NCBI GenBank assembly: GCA_022457155.1 | Contig: JAJGOT010000039.1 | Location: 281,001 to 345,000 of the forward strand | Direction of reading: 5' to 3' | Origin: Cladopsammia gracilis | Lineage: Eukaryota > Cnidaria > Anthozoa > Scleractinia > Dendrophylliidae | DNA: 64,000 nt | Part shown: one piece after another, positions 35,044-46,092 of the stretch | How the letters are laid out: each line of letters opens with the position of its first letter | How positions within the stretch are numbered: the first letter of the stretch is position 1 | Position numbers and translations under genes: made by a program | The notes under the pieces: generated by a model | What the model was told of the DNA's origin: nothing | The model's database searches: none | Seen by the model: only the letters and a program-made list of their open reading frames with translations

Positions 35044-35670
35044 AAACGACTACAAGAAAGCAGTCGTAAATAGATTGCACAATGACCCGTACACAATATC
35101 ACCAACTTGTCACCCGCATCACGCGTGCCACATCACGTGTTGCGGGGAACAAGCCGTCCCAAGATGTCACAATGGTGTCTCGCAAAAACTGAATGTACAT
35201 GGCAAGCCAATGTAAACATTCAAACGCATGGACAAAACCATGCTGAAAGAGAACCAGCATATCGGATCAATAAATGACCTACGGTCCCAAAAAAATATGA
35301 AAATAGAACCAAAATCTGCAAAGGACCGCAAACGATAATGCTGTAAACGATACGTAGGATTTACGAAAGACCTAATCAGCCAAAAAATGAACAAACATAA
35401 ACGACAAACTGCAAGGCTGATTGGTTAATATTTTTATTTTGATTTTCCAAATATGGCTGCGGTAACAACTTCTTAGCAAATTGAATAGTTGGAAGCTTGT
35501 TTTGAAGCGTTCAAGAGACAGTTGCACGTTTCAACCCACTTATGGGTTTCTGATACAATAGAATGTCAACCTTCCTCAAATTATCGAGTATCAAACTCCC
35601 GATTTTCCCCATACATTTACCGTAAATTTTGCTGCCTTTGCCCCCCAACCAAGATGGCGTCAGAAACCGT

Positions 35671-36840
35671 GAAAAGGTCTCACTCTGATCTCTACAACGA
35701 ACAGAAAGGTCTGTCCGAAGGTTGCCATTGTAGGGAGGTTTGACGGCTGTAATTCAGAAATTTTCTTTGATTTTCTTAGCAACGCAAAATGCGTCGATAA
35801 AGCCTTTAGCTCCGTAAATTCCCATAAACGGACACCATCATCCGCTTTGGCTTATGGAAGGTGTCCGTTTATGGGATATGTCCGTTAGCGGAGGTTCGAC
35901 TGAAGTTTCCGCTCTGACGTAGAAAAGCATAACAAAACAAAACAACATACTTTAATTTGTTCAAGAGATTATAATTGGATTATAATTATTTTAATAATCC
36001 AATTATTTTCTCTTGATTTGTTTTGTTAAAATTTTCCCAGTATTTTTTTGGGTAGTGAGATTCTGACAGAGATTTTTTTTCTGTTGTTGTTGTTGTTGTT
36101 GTTTTTGCGTTTATATTAATTATTACAGCTAACGTCATTATCATTTACGATTTTATTTCAGCAAAGTTATTGCATTCCAGATATTTATACGAAAAAAACA
36201 AAGACGGACATTTTATACAGTATTTGTATTAGCATCAGTAACACTTTCTGGGACTTTTCGGATACGAGAAAATACATGAGATTTTTTTTATATAAACGCG
36301 AGGGGAGGGGAAGGGGGGGTCAGTTTTTGCCCATCGGTATTTTTTTCGGTCCGAGTTTTGGGTCAAGATATTGTTTAGGTTTGGTTCCATTTTTCTAACC
36401 TGCCCGTCACTTTGTAAATAATAGGTAAAAACGGAAAACTGTTCAAGATTTTTACTGATCCAGGTTTACGAAAGATCTGACCTCTTCACTGGTTTGTCGC
36501 TGTGGTTGTGCCGTTCAGTTATAGTTGTTAAATACATTACTTTTTAACCCCGTTACCCACCCCAGGACATGACGCTTCATATCAAAAATAAAATGTGAAC
36601 TGTGTATTAAAAAGGAAGATGAACCTTAAGTGAACAAAATAAAAGAAGGCCACTCACTTGTTAAATGCATGAATTTTTAAATCGCTTTACTACAGTTAGA
36701 ACACAATCACACTGAGAAAATAGCGTACATATGATAGCGTGGCGCAAAATAGCGTGACCAAAGATATGATATTTCATTATCCAAAGATAGCGTGATGAAG
36801 CATTTTCTTGCCCAGACTCGATATTTGATCCAATAACAAA
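35671..36840. other. Intergenic; transposon terminus and short repeats
   Basis: An inverted pair around CCATAAACGGACACC and GGTGTCCGTTTATGGG (35820-35876) and GGAGGTTCGACTG (35892) look like worn transposon ends. A (TTG)n run lies at 36083-36103. The ATG at 35653 opens about 30 codons with no support, and is listed as rejected. Confidence 0.4.
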
Positions 36841-39800
36841 ATGGTTTTCAGCAAGAGCTCATTGCAGATGGTAATCTTGGCTCTTTTGGCGATCTTTCTC
36901 TTCATTTCAGCCCATTCTCGGTCTAAAACTTACACATCTACATTTTGCTCAGTATCTGACCCAGATTTCACTGTGGTTTTCCTAAACGAGCCCCCTTATG
37001 TCATAGCCAATGGAACAAAATACGGGAAAGGTTTGATCTACGACTTCGTAAAAGCTGGCTTGGCTCACTGTTTTCGTCAGTACAACTGCAACACAAAAAA
37101 CGTCACTTGGAAAAGAGTTTCATCGCAGGATAAATTGAGTTCGTACATTCTGAATGGGACGGCAGACATCGCTATTCCAATCGCTCCTTCCCCTTCATCT
37201 ACGTTGACTGAAGAATTGGAGGGCTCGGATAATGATCGCGTTACATTACTCGGAGTTTTAAAGTCGCCAGGTCTTGCCATGGTGATCGATTATAACACTT
37301 GCAAGAGGAAGATCGAGAGCATGACTACCAATACAATCATGTCTGCTTGGCCTGTTTGCGTCGTTATGTTACTGCTGGCAGGCATTTCAGGCATCTCCAT
37401 ATGGGCATTGGTAAGTTGATTTCGGGCCGGGGGATACGGGGAGAGGACCTGAGGGGACCTTATCTTGCTACAAAATAACATTTTCACTCTCCCCCCTGGT
37501 TTTTACTCTGTACCTTGCCCTGTCCCCCCCCCCCCCCCCCCCCCCCAAACCCCGCTTACGATGGAGTGTAGATCTGCCACTGGATCAGAAGAACAGAAAA
37601 GGGGGGAGAAAATGAATATGGTTTGCTTTTAAATAAGTTTCCCTTTTCCCCTAAGAGAGCTTAGCCCTTGCCGTACTTCACAGTTCATCCGCAGACGCCA
37701 TTATTATAACCAATAATCAGCTGTTGCAGAGGTTTGCACAGAGCGTTTCCTTCGTCGAAGAAAACATTACGGTACGGTTTTCGCGTCAAGTTTTCACTTT
37801 AAAGTTTGCTTTAAATTACAAACTTGAATCCCGAAACGCATAACAAACAACAGATACCCTCTTTTCCCACAACACACACAAACCGTCACTCCAAGGAATC
37901 GTGGAGTATGATGAAATGGTGTTTTCAGAGGTAATTTGCAGCGATTGGCAGCCGTGTTTGTTTTTTTAGCAATCTGAAGTTGTTGTTCAAACGAAACGAA
38001 GACATTTCGTTATGTTTTACACGACAAAGTAGTCCAGGGTTTTTGGAGTCTTTTGGCTGCCAAGTCCAGCGGTTTCTCCGCCCTGGGGACGAGAAACAAA
38101 TACGGTAAACAATTAAAGAATAAAGTAAAACTGTTGAGTAACATAAAATATCTTCCAATTACCCTTTACAGGAAATGCGTCATGACCAGAAAGAATTCCC
38201 GTCGTCCTTTGGAAGGGGATCATCTGAGGGATTTTGGTGGGCAATTGTTACCATGACAACTGTTGGGTAAGGACAGCATCGCTTTAACATGCTACCACTA
38301 AGTCCTGGAGTCAAAGTTTCACTTTACGGGAACACTTAAAGGGACACTGTCCCGCTAAAATAGCAAAATTTCGCTGAGCTTCCATTTCCACGTTCGCCAA
38401 ATACCACCAAATATACAACTTAGTTGGATAAAAAGATCCTATAGAAAATAAAGAGCAAAACAAAAGCAGTAGTTTGGAGATAAAGTGCAGGATTGCAAGG
38501 ATTGAAGTGGATTACAGTTCATGAAAAACACATTATTTCAGCCGGGACAGTGTCCCTTCAAGTGGTTCATTACGCTGAAAGAAAGTGAGGTGTGAAGGTC
38601 ACACTGGTTCTGACACTGGGATTTGAACCGGGGCCACAGGCGAATGCTCTCATCGCGGCACCATCCTTGCTCTCCGTCTGTCTTCTTGATATATTATATG
38701 TGAGAAACAACATTCCCTTTCTTTCGTTTGCGCTTTCTTTCTTTCCCTCACCTTTCCTTCGTGGTGGGCCTCTTTAATATTGGAAATGTGGTTATTGTTG
38801 ACAAGGTCCATTGGGCAATCTATAGCCCGTAGGGTCCCTCTCCCTCCATTGTCCCTCCCCGCCCTCGGAGTTCACTCAATAAAAATGTGCCTATATTGTT
38901 TAAGATACAGTAACAATGTCTGTTGGGCAATCTATAGTCGTCCCTTATATCCGCCCCCCCGACCGCGCCGCCCTCTGTGTTCACTCAGTGAAAATTTACC
39001 TATATTCTCTATTTTCGAATTGCCCATAATACACTTTGTTCCCCCCCCCCCCCAAATTTTGCATAAACTATTGTTTTGTAATGCTCTTGGGAACATGCAG
39101 TCCTCCCAAGAGCATTTACAAACAATAGTTTATGCAAAATTTGGGGGGGGGGCAAACAAAGTGTATTATGGGAAATTCGAAAATAGAGAATTATTTCAGA
39201 TACGATGACAACGTCCCCTCCGCCCCGCCCCGCTCTCTGAGTTCTGAGCATTTACCTATACTGGCCTGTATTATTTCAGATACGGTGACAAAGTCCCACG
39301 GACAATTTATGGTCGACTGTTTAGCATACTGTGGATGCTGGCAGGTGTCTGCCTGATCGCTGTTTTTACCGCAGCTATCACTAGCGCCATCACTGTCTCA
39401 TCTGTGGCTTCAGACTGTAAGAACCCACAAGGAAAATACGTGAGTCGCTTCTGTTGTTGTTTTTAAATATTTTTGGAAGAGATTTTTGTTAAGAACAATT
39501 CAAACTCACATGCCAAGCCCCTAACCTATTACAGAACTACCCAGGAACTGCTTGAATTTGCGTAAACATTTGAGAAAGGCTTCAAATCATCCCCATGTTA
39601 AGCAAACCGCACTTGTCAAGAGATGAATAGTAACAGAAAAGTAGCTTCTTCTAAAAATCATACTATCGAGAAAAAAAATGTCCACTTATTGTTAATGATC
39701 AAATGCTATTCCTATGCTGCACACAATAAATTACTGGAAAAATAACTGAATTAACATACTGGTCACCACTCTTTCTTCCTTTATCAGCTGGCAGCATTAA

Positions 39801-42800
39801 ATGGATCTGATGCTGAAAAAGAGGCAAGACATCTTGGGGCAAATGTCACAAGTAGGTAATCACATACCACTATTAAACATAAAAATATCTAAACGTTGTT
39901 TCCAATTGCCCGTTATCGTACCAATTCGATTTTTAACTGTACTTACTTACTCACCATCTTCCTGTTATTTTACAGCATACAACAAAGAAAGCAAGATGTT
40001 TGGGAGCTTGAAAGCCGATAAAGTTGAAGGTGTGATGTTGGACAGGTTCAAAGCTTATTACTTCCTTCACCAGATGAAAGACGATGGTTTAAGGGTGGCG
40101 CAGCAACTTGATATTCCACAGACATATGGTGTCGCACTGATTAACAGAAGCTTTCCAGAGCTCTCTGCCAAGAACGGCTGCCTAGCCAAATATTTTGTAA
40201 ACGCGCATCATCGCTTGGATAAACTGATGAAACACTACATTAGTCCAGTAAAGGTACATTTGACCGCTTGCAATAGTGGATCAATAACGATCAATAGTGG
40301 ATCAATAATGATTATAAACCTCTAACCCTTTCACTCCATGCCAGAACTGAGTCAAACCCTGAGTCGGGAAATGTGATCCTAATTTGTTTTGTCTGTGCAT
40401 GAAATCCTAAACTGTGAAAGCTCTTCAACAGCACTTTCCAATGGCCCTAATTGTTGTTCAGCATTGTATAAAATGATTTTTTTTTTCTTGAATTATGATT
40501 TTGGGCACACTTGGAAATCAAATTAACAAATAGATTCCATTTGGCCGTACGTCTGTTCAGTTATAAATCACAGATCAGATGACGTCAAAATGTGGTCAGT
40601 GTCACTGATGTTCTTACCACATTTTGACGTCTTCTGTAATCTATAACTGAACAGACACACGGAAAATGGAATCTATTTGTTTCATACAACGAAGAGTAAA
40701 ATTACGAATTTGCCTCGTAGCGCTCGACTGTTCGAAGATTGTTCCAGTTAGGTATTTTTCAAGTCGCCAAGAAAACTTTACGTCTTGGTTTCTTCCGTTT
40801 TCGTGCTCGTAAACAGCTCCTGCTAAACATTTTTCAAGGCTTTCACTTGCTCAATCCAGAATAATCTCGTAAAAATTTTCAAAACTGTGCGCTATGTTGG
40901 ACAAAACAAAGCAAACAATTATTCTATGACGTCAGACCGTACGTCTGTACTCTGATAGTTCATAGGCAACGACCAATCACAGAGCGCGTAGGATTCAGTT
41001 CATTGTATATTAGGTTCATAGCCACCTAACCAACGAAGCAGGTGGATTATCAGTATCGGATGGTAAATAACACGAAACATCCCCTTTCTTCCTTGCAGTG
41101 TTAGTGCAATTTCTGTCTGCCTATTGTTAGTCAAATTTATCGTTTGTAAAGCGCAGGTAGCTGTTCGCATTGGATCAGGGCTGTTTGTTCTAAGTTATTT
41201 AGAATGAGTCATTTGTAGTGGTTATTTGTGAAATGAGCAGTAGTAAGGGGCGTCAGTATAAAGCGTAACCAATCAGATCGAAAGCCAGATTTCGAATACG
41301 CAGCCAAAAGGACCATATGTAATATGCAGTTATATAAGTATGTTGATCATTTTACAGGCCTTAGGTTCAGCGACAGACACCGTCGGCGTCTTGTCAATCA
41401 CATCACCTACCAATCAGTACCTCCTCATCGCATCTCTGGGAATTTATGTCTTGTTCTTGATTTGTGGCCTTTCCTGGGAATTCGTGTACCGAAGAAATCA
41501 CTTAAATCTCTTCAAATCTACGTCATGTAAGTTCGCTCAGTATTTCCACTCAAGCTCAAGTAAAATTAGTAGAAATCTAATAACAGCGTAAAGCCAATCA
41601 GCAGTCTTTGTTGTATACACGAAACCTACCTCGCGTCAATTTATTCCAGCAACTGTTTTCAGTAGCTAGATAGCTAGCCTGCAGAACAGGGGTAACGTTT
41701 TTGCGTTTTTGAGGCGATTGCTAGCATGCAGAACAGGCGTATTTTTGGCGCTTTTGAGGCGAGCGCATAAAAAATAACGTCTGTTCTGCAGGTTACTTGA
41801 TTGCACGCAAAATTAATTATTAGAGAACACCTTGATAAGGATTTCAGTGCTTGCTATAGTTACGAGATTGTTTTTAGCCATTGAGATAACTGCAGAAGTT
41901 AAGGCAGGAATTTAGGAGTGTCCGAGGCCAGGGATTCTAAAACCGTCAAAGTAACGTTTTCCTCACAAATACGGGGATATGTCACCAGATTTCAGTATCG
42001 CATTTATATCCAAGGAAATCTAAAAATAATATTCTTGGTTTGTTAACAATTCCTATATTAGTGCACTGGATCTATTGAGTTATTTACCAGTTCTCAACTG
42101 TAATGTGTCACCTTCGGTAAATAAAGTTATTCATTCATTCAGCATCGGATGGTCATGGATGGCGGAACTGGATTACAACTTTAAAAAATTAGGCTAAAAT
42201 GGCTGTAGTTTGCTCTCCCTTTAAAGTGCACATAAAGTAAAATTTCACTACTACCATTTTTTTTTCGGTAATCTGAAAAAGGGTGTTTTAAGAATTATTT
42301 TGATGGAAAAATAAGTTACTTGAAGTGGCGCGAACATATTTTAACAAGCGACTTAAGTTGGGAATATTAGACAAGGACCTGGGTTCTAGTGACTTCGATA
42401 GTATGTTTAGTGCAACTGAGCGCGTCACTCATTTTACAGTGGAGTTTTAGCAACTTGTGGAAGGATTATTTCGATTAAATATGGCTGAAAGCGACGCGTA
42501 TTTTAACCCCGGATTCGTCCCCTTCTCCATCATGTTTTGTTGTGATCGAACACACAAATGACATCACAAACACCTTTTTGGCCGCGCTCAAAATGTCGCA
42601 AATTTCAGGCCCAGGCAGAAGTTTTCAAACAGCTAAAAATAGTGGATCCTCTTCGCACAAAAGAGAAAAACGACTGAAAATGAAATAAAGATAATAAGAA
42701 CAATATAAAACCCTAAAACAAAACGGCCTGGTAGTGAAATTTCACTTCATGTGCACTTAAGAATCCACTTGGTATCTTAAGCTTCTTTTCCAGGTTCAAA

Positions 42801-43149
42801 CAAATATTTTTGCATGATTGAAGGCATGTATCATTTATGTTAGCAGGGGTTTGATAAAAATCAGCCAAATCCCCGTGACACATCTTTGATGTCCAGAACT
42901 ATTCCATTTTCTCTTCTTACATTCTTTTCAGGTGATAAGGCAAGCCGTAGGGCACCGCTTAACCAGCAGCTGGCCGAGGTTCAAGAAGCGCTTGCACAGC
43001 TTAATGCGCAGGTGCAAAAGATAAAAGAGAGCCTGAATACAGTCAGTGGCAACAACAATCTAATCATCAACAGTCCAGATATTAACAGCTCAGTGGAATC
43101 CGAAATGTCTACCCTCGGACCAGACGTGGCAAGCAACAGTCAAACTTGA
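36841..43149 (+). CDS. Glutamate-receptor-like channel with potassium filter TVGYGD, seven exons
   Basis: Predicted plasma-membrane ligand-gated channel, 517 aa. Exons: 36841-37410, 38172-38266, 39280-39439, 39788-39851, 39976-40253, 41358-41526, 42932-43149; all GT-AG, and the phases fit. A signal peptide (about 1-27) is followed by S1 of a bilobed ligand-binding domain (FLNEPPYVIANGTKYGKGLI, NGTADIAIPIAPSPSST), M1 (about 168-190), a pore loop FWWAIVTMTTVGYGDKVP, an inner helix GRLFSILWMLAGVCLIAVFT, S2 (ESKMFGSLKADKVEGVMLD, YGVALINRSFPELSAKNGC), M4 (YLLIASLGIYVLFLICG), and a short coiled coil (LAEVQEALAQLNAQVQKI). The filter matches potassium channels and bacterial GluR0; animal AMPA/kainate/NMDA receptors have a Q/R/N-site loop instead. 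There is no amino-terminal domain, the SYTANLAAF motif is replaced, and the usual glutamate-binding Arg of S1 is not seen. The ligand is therefore open. Exons 6-7 are duplicated at 58.4-61 kb. Confidence 0.9.
38788..39230 (+). repeat. Decoy copies of the exon-3 start in intron 2 of the channel gene
   Basis: Three blocks resemble the real exon-3 boundary at 39271-39310. Near 38793: GTTGACAAGGTCCATTGGGC then AATCTATAGCCCG. Near 38906: ATACAGTAACAATGTCTGTT then GGGCAATCTATAGTCG. Near 39189: TTATTTCAGATACGATGACA then ACGTCCC. C-rich text and GAGTTCACTCAGTG-like phrases separate them, giving a repeat period of roughly 110 bp except where a hairpin intervenes. Only the last decoy keeps the AG acceptor in context. 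Confidence 0.7.
39000..39200. repeat. Hairpin MITE inside the intron-2 repeat
   Basis: Inverted arms (about 39012-39092 and 39106-39185) share CATAATACACTTTGTT, a C/G homopolymer, AAATTTTGCATAAACTATTG and AAGAGCAT. The loop contains ACATGCAGTCC. It splits one unit of the decoy array. Confidence 0.8.
40322..40680. repeat. Two MITEs in intron 5 of the channel gene
   Basis: 40322-40520 is a degenerate TTAACCCTTT-family member (AACCCTTTCACTCCATGCCA). 40527-40680 is a fold-back element whose arms share CAAATAGATTCCATTT, TCTGTTCAGTTATA and GACGTCAAAATGTGGT. Confidence 0.65.
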
Positions 43150-45627
43150 TTATGCTTCTGCGGAATTTAGATAGAAACGCCTCCCATAAAGTGAGCTAGT
43201 TTGAGATTCTCTAAATGATGTACATTTGATAATGATTTTCAAACAATTTGTAGTACTCATCACAATAGGAGGGGGTATAGGGGTCTAGACTTCCCACTTC
43301 CCTTCCCCGATCCTTTTTTCCGTTCACCGCCCCTTCCTTGGCCCATCCTATCCTCCCCACTCCCTCCCCCCCCCTCCCCACCGCGCACCGATCACATATG
43401 ATGTGTCACGTTCTCCCGGTTCCTGCCCTTATATCTTCTGTTACCTCCCCCTGTCCCCTTTCCCACAATTCATGACCTTCGCATGAAGCGGGGCTTATCA
43501 CAAAAGCGATTCCGGGCGTTTTTGTTCGCAATGCATTTGAAACCCAAGTTTAGTTTGTCGTGTAAGAATAAGAAGAAGAAGAAGTGCGATTTGCCATAGT
43601 TATAAATATTCGTCTTTTATTCGCATTGTGAGTAAGTGGAATAATCTACCGAGATATATTGTCCATACTGGAACCTTAACTGTTTTAAAAATATGAACAT
43701 TAACTAACATAATCTACAAATTTGTTATTAACAATATAATTTCATTTGAATAATTTGTAAATTTTTCGTTGGGGAAAGTGTTTTTATATCGGGAACCCCC
43801 ATGATTTCCCCTTCAGAATCCGTTTTTAACTGGAATTTTATTTTGCTTCCTGGATGGACTGTTATGTTATGTATAGTTTAAAAAACGAGCAGTAGTGTAT
43901 TATCAGGTTTAAAAACTCGAGGCGAAGCCGAGAGTTTTTACACTTGATAATACACGTGCTGCGAGTTTTTTGAACGGCTTCAAAAACATTCTTTCAAAAG
44001 CGTGTCCCTTCGGAATTAAAACAATTGCGCTTTTGTGCAAAGAGAAAATTAGCATACGAGAAAAACAAGTAGACTAGACTGATTAGCATACAACACATGT
44101 GCCACGTCTTCGACGAAGTGACCATTGCTTCCCGGCTCCTGTCGAAAGTTTTGGGATTTTATAGTTCTGAGGGAAAACATCTACTGAAAAATGCTATACT
44201 AAAGTTGTCAGGTACGGTAGATAAAACGGCTGACAATTTTTTTTTTTCAGAGGTAGAGAACGAGTAGAAATAAGCTAAGCAGCTTGCATCTGCGAACCAG
44301 TCGCTTACCTGGCAATTTACACGAAGGCGCTGGTGCATTCAAATAACGGCTAACTTGCTAAACTGTTGGTTGTTTATTTTGTTGAGAAGATTCCAAATAG
44401 AATGGCGAAAGACCAGATTTCGTAAAACAGTATTGCACAAAAATATTAAAGTCACCATTTGTTGCACTAAGAATCCTGAACAATTACTACCCATATCAGT
44501 AATCTTTATATAAAGATTACGTGTGATCTTAATATAAATATCACGGTCATTTTAAAATCATTTTCATTAAAAATTCAGCGATAATTAATATAAATATCAC
44601 GGTCATTTTAAAATCATTTTCATTAAAAATTCAGCGATAATTGCATTGTTTGCCCATTCAGCCCCGAACTCCCCTGTGACTGAAATAAAAGCCGCCACCA
44701 GGCTTTTCATAATGACCGTAGATTTATACCAGGTATAAAGGGTCATACACGTGATCGATTTACGTCGTATGATTGGCTGATATGCTCATGAATTATTAAT
44801 GAGTTTTTGAAGTTATGTTATGTTGTTATCATAAGTGTGTTATGTTACGTTAGGTTATGTTACATTATGTTAGGTTAGGTTATGGTATGTTATGTGCTTC
44901 GTTATGTTGTAGTTATGTGTTGTTACGTTAAGTTTCGTTACGTTACGTTATGTTAATTGTGTTTGTTTAGCAGCCCAAATAACCAGGTCAGAATATTCGT
45001 CTATTGGTTTATTCATTCGAGAAAAAGATATTTTTAGTGTAAAGAAAACGTACGCTTGAGTCTAGATTAAACCTTAAATTTGGAGTAATGTTACAGTTGC
45101 CTTCAAAGCAATACAAACAATGATGAACACATCTTGATGGCGATAAAAATACTTTCATGCTGTGAGAATTTGCGCGCTTGCTTTACGAATCGAATAAATG
45201 AATTTCTTTATTTGGGGCTGTCGCCTTGATCCAATCAAGCATTTTTATACGATCTTGTTGCTCGTTTTCAATCAATTCAACAACAGCAAAAGGCTTGTTA
45301 TCAAAAGCGGGATAACGTAAGCATAAAAATATTTCTAGTGAAGACAGGACAACTGAAGGCGAACGAGTGTTATAGATGTTCATACAATGCGATACAATTC
45401 TGTTGCTAATGTCCTCGCCGGAAACGTTTTATACGCTTACGACTATGTTGAAATCACAAATGAAGCCGAGTGTAAAGAACACGTTAGAGCCTGGCATTTT
45501 AGACCATGGATCATCAACATACATACTTGAACCAATAATTCTATCCTACGCACAAACTTCGTTCATTGGTCACATGCTAATTCACGTGCAAACAATGTAA
45601 ACTGCACGGATTGTATTGCCGCGTTGT
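43150..45627. other. 3' flank of the channel gene; no gene seen
   Basis: Contains C-rich tracts near 43320-43380, the insertion at 43874-44815, two copies of a 53-bp unit (near 44539 and 44592) and GTTAN repeats at 44815-44960. No exon is supported. Confidence 0.5.
43874..44815. mobile_element. About 940-bp insertion present only in duplication copy 1
   Basis: Copy 2 reads straight from TGGACTGTTATGTTATGTTG into the GTTAN repeats (62530-62550), whereas copy 1 has this block between. It begins near TATAGTTTAAAAAACGAGC and contains a hairpin (43904-43966, CTCGAGGCGAAGCCGAG loop). The flanks share GTTATGT. No ORF is present and the class is unknown. Confidence 0.65.
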
Positions 45628-46092
45628 TTATCGGTCAGCTGTCTGTTCATGTGGTACCCACGTGGACTGCACGGGCTGATCACCGCAGCAGCTACCGAGC
45701 CACGCCAGTAGCGAATCAGCGAAGTGCATGCGGCCTTCGCGGTGGTTCCGATACAAAAGCGCGCCAAACAGCACAACAGCGACCACGATTGGCGCGAAAA
45801 TTCCCCACGCGGACTCCGTGTTTACGCAGATACAAACGCTGAAAACAACTAGCACAAGAAGTATATAACCAGCAAAACACAGTTGATATGTTGGGATGTC
45901 GCGTATTCTTGCGCGAAATTCTAAACTCGGTCTGATAACTGTACACACAGAAGCCATCTCTTCCACAGAGGCTCTGTCGACTTCTATTGAGCTTTCGGGA
46001 TCGCCGCCGGTAACCGGGATTTGTTCGCAGTCATTAGCTTTCGGTGCATCTTCATCAGGGCTGCCATGGCTGCCGTATGGTGTACGTGTCAT
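45628..46092 (-). CDS. Orphan two-TM protein, copy 1
   Basis: 154 aa, single exon as seen, ATG 46090-46092. An acidic N-terminal half (GSHGSPDEDAPKANDCEQIP) precedes two hydrophobic helices, CFAGYILLVLVVFSVCICV and AWGIFAPIVVAVVLFGALLY, then a basic stretch RNHREGRMH and a C-terminal CCGDQP. I do not recognise the family. The copy at 63405-63869 differs at about 14 residues, mostly outside the helices, and both frames are open, which favours a real protein. An upstream spliced exon or intron cannot be excluded. Confidence 0.65.
   Translation of the reverse strand: MTRTPYGSHGSPDEDAPKANDCEQIPVTGGDPESSIEVDRASVEEMASVCTVIRPSLEFRARIRDIPTYQLCFAGYILLVLVVFSVCICVNTESAWGIFAPIVVAVVLFGALLYRNHREGRMHFADSLLAWLGSCCGDQPVQSTWVPHEQTADR

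Larger units (their letters stand above)
28912..35044 (+). mobile_element. 5'-truncated LINE, itself split by a Ngaro-like element
   Basis: Flanked by AACGACTACA on both sides (28902-28911, 35045-35054), a 10-bp target duplication. It contains the end of a reverse transcriptase, then a 3' UTR resumed after the Ngaro insert (34835-35000, with GGGGGTCTTTACAAAAAGC), and a (TAAA)n tail at 35002-35044. Truncation at 28912 is typical of incomplete target-primed reverse transcription. Confidence 0.85.
28231..35670. mobile_element. Long-inverted-repeat element hosting nested insertions
   Basis: The left block (28231-28815) and right block (about 35167-35670) are inverse copies with gaps. Outer ends share ACGGTTTCTGACGCCATC, middle parts share ATCAGAAACCCATAAGTGGG, and inner parts share GCGAGACACCA. 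The order is consistent with terminal inverted repeats of about 500 bp. I could not find a target duplication or a transposase. A LINE at 28912-35044 splits the centre. Confidence 0.6.

Noticed and set aside
35653..35743. ATG in good context, about 30 codons, possible first exon
   Set aside because: The first part coincides with the inverted repeat end (28231-28260), and I found no donor or downstream exon that I could support.
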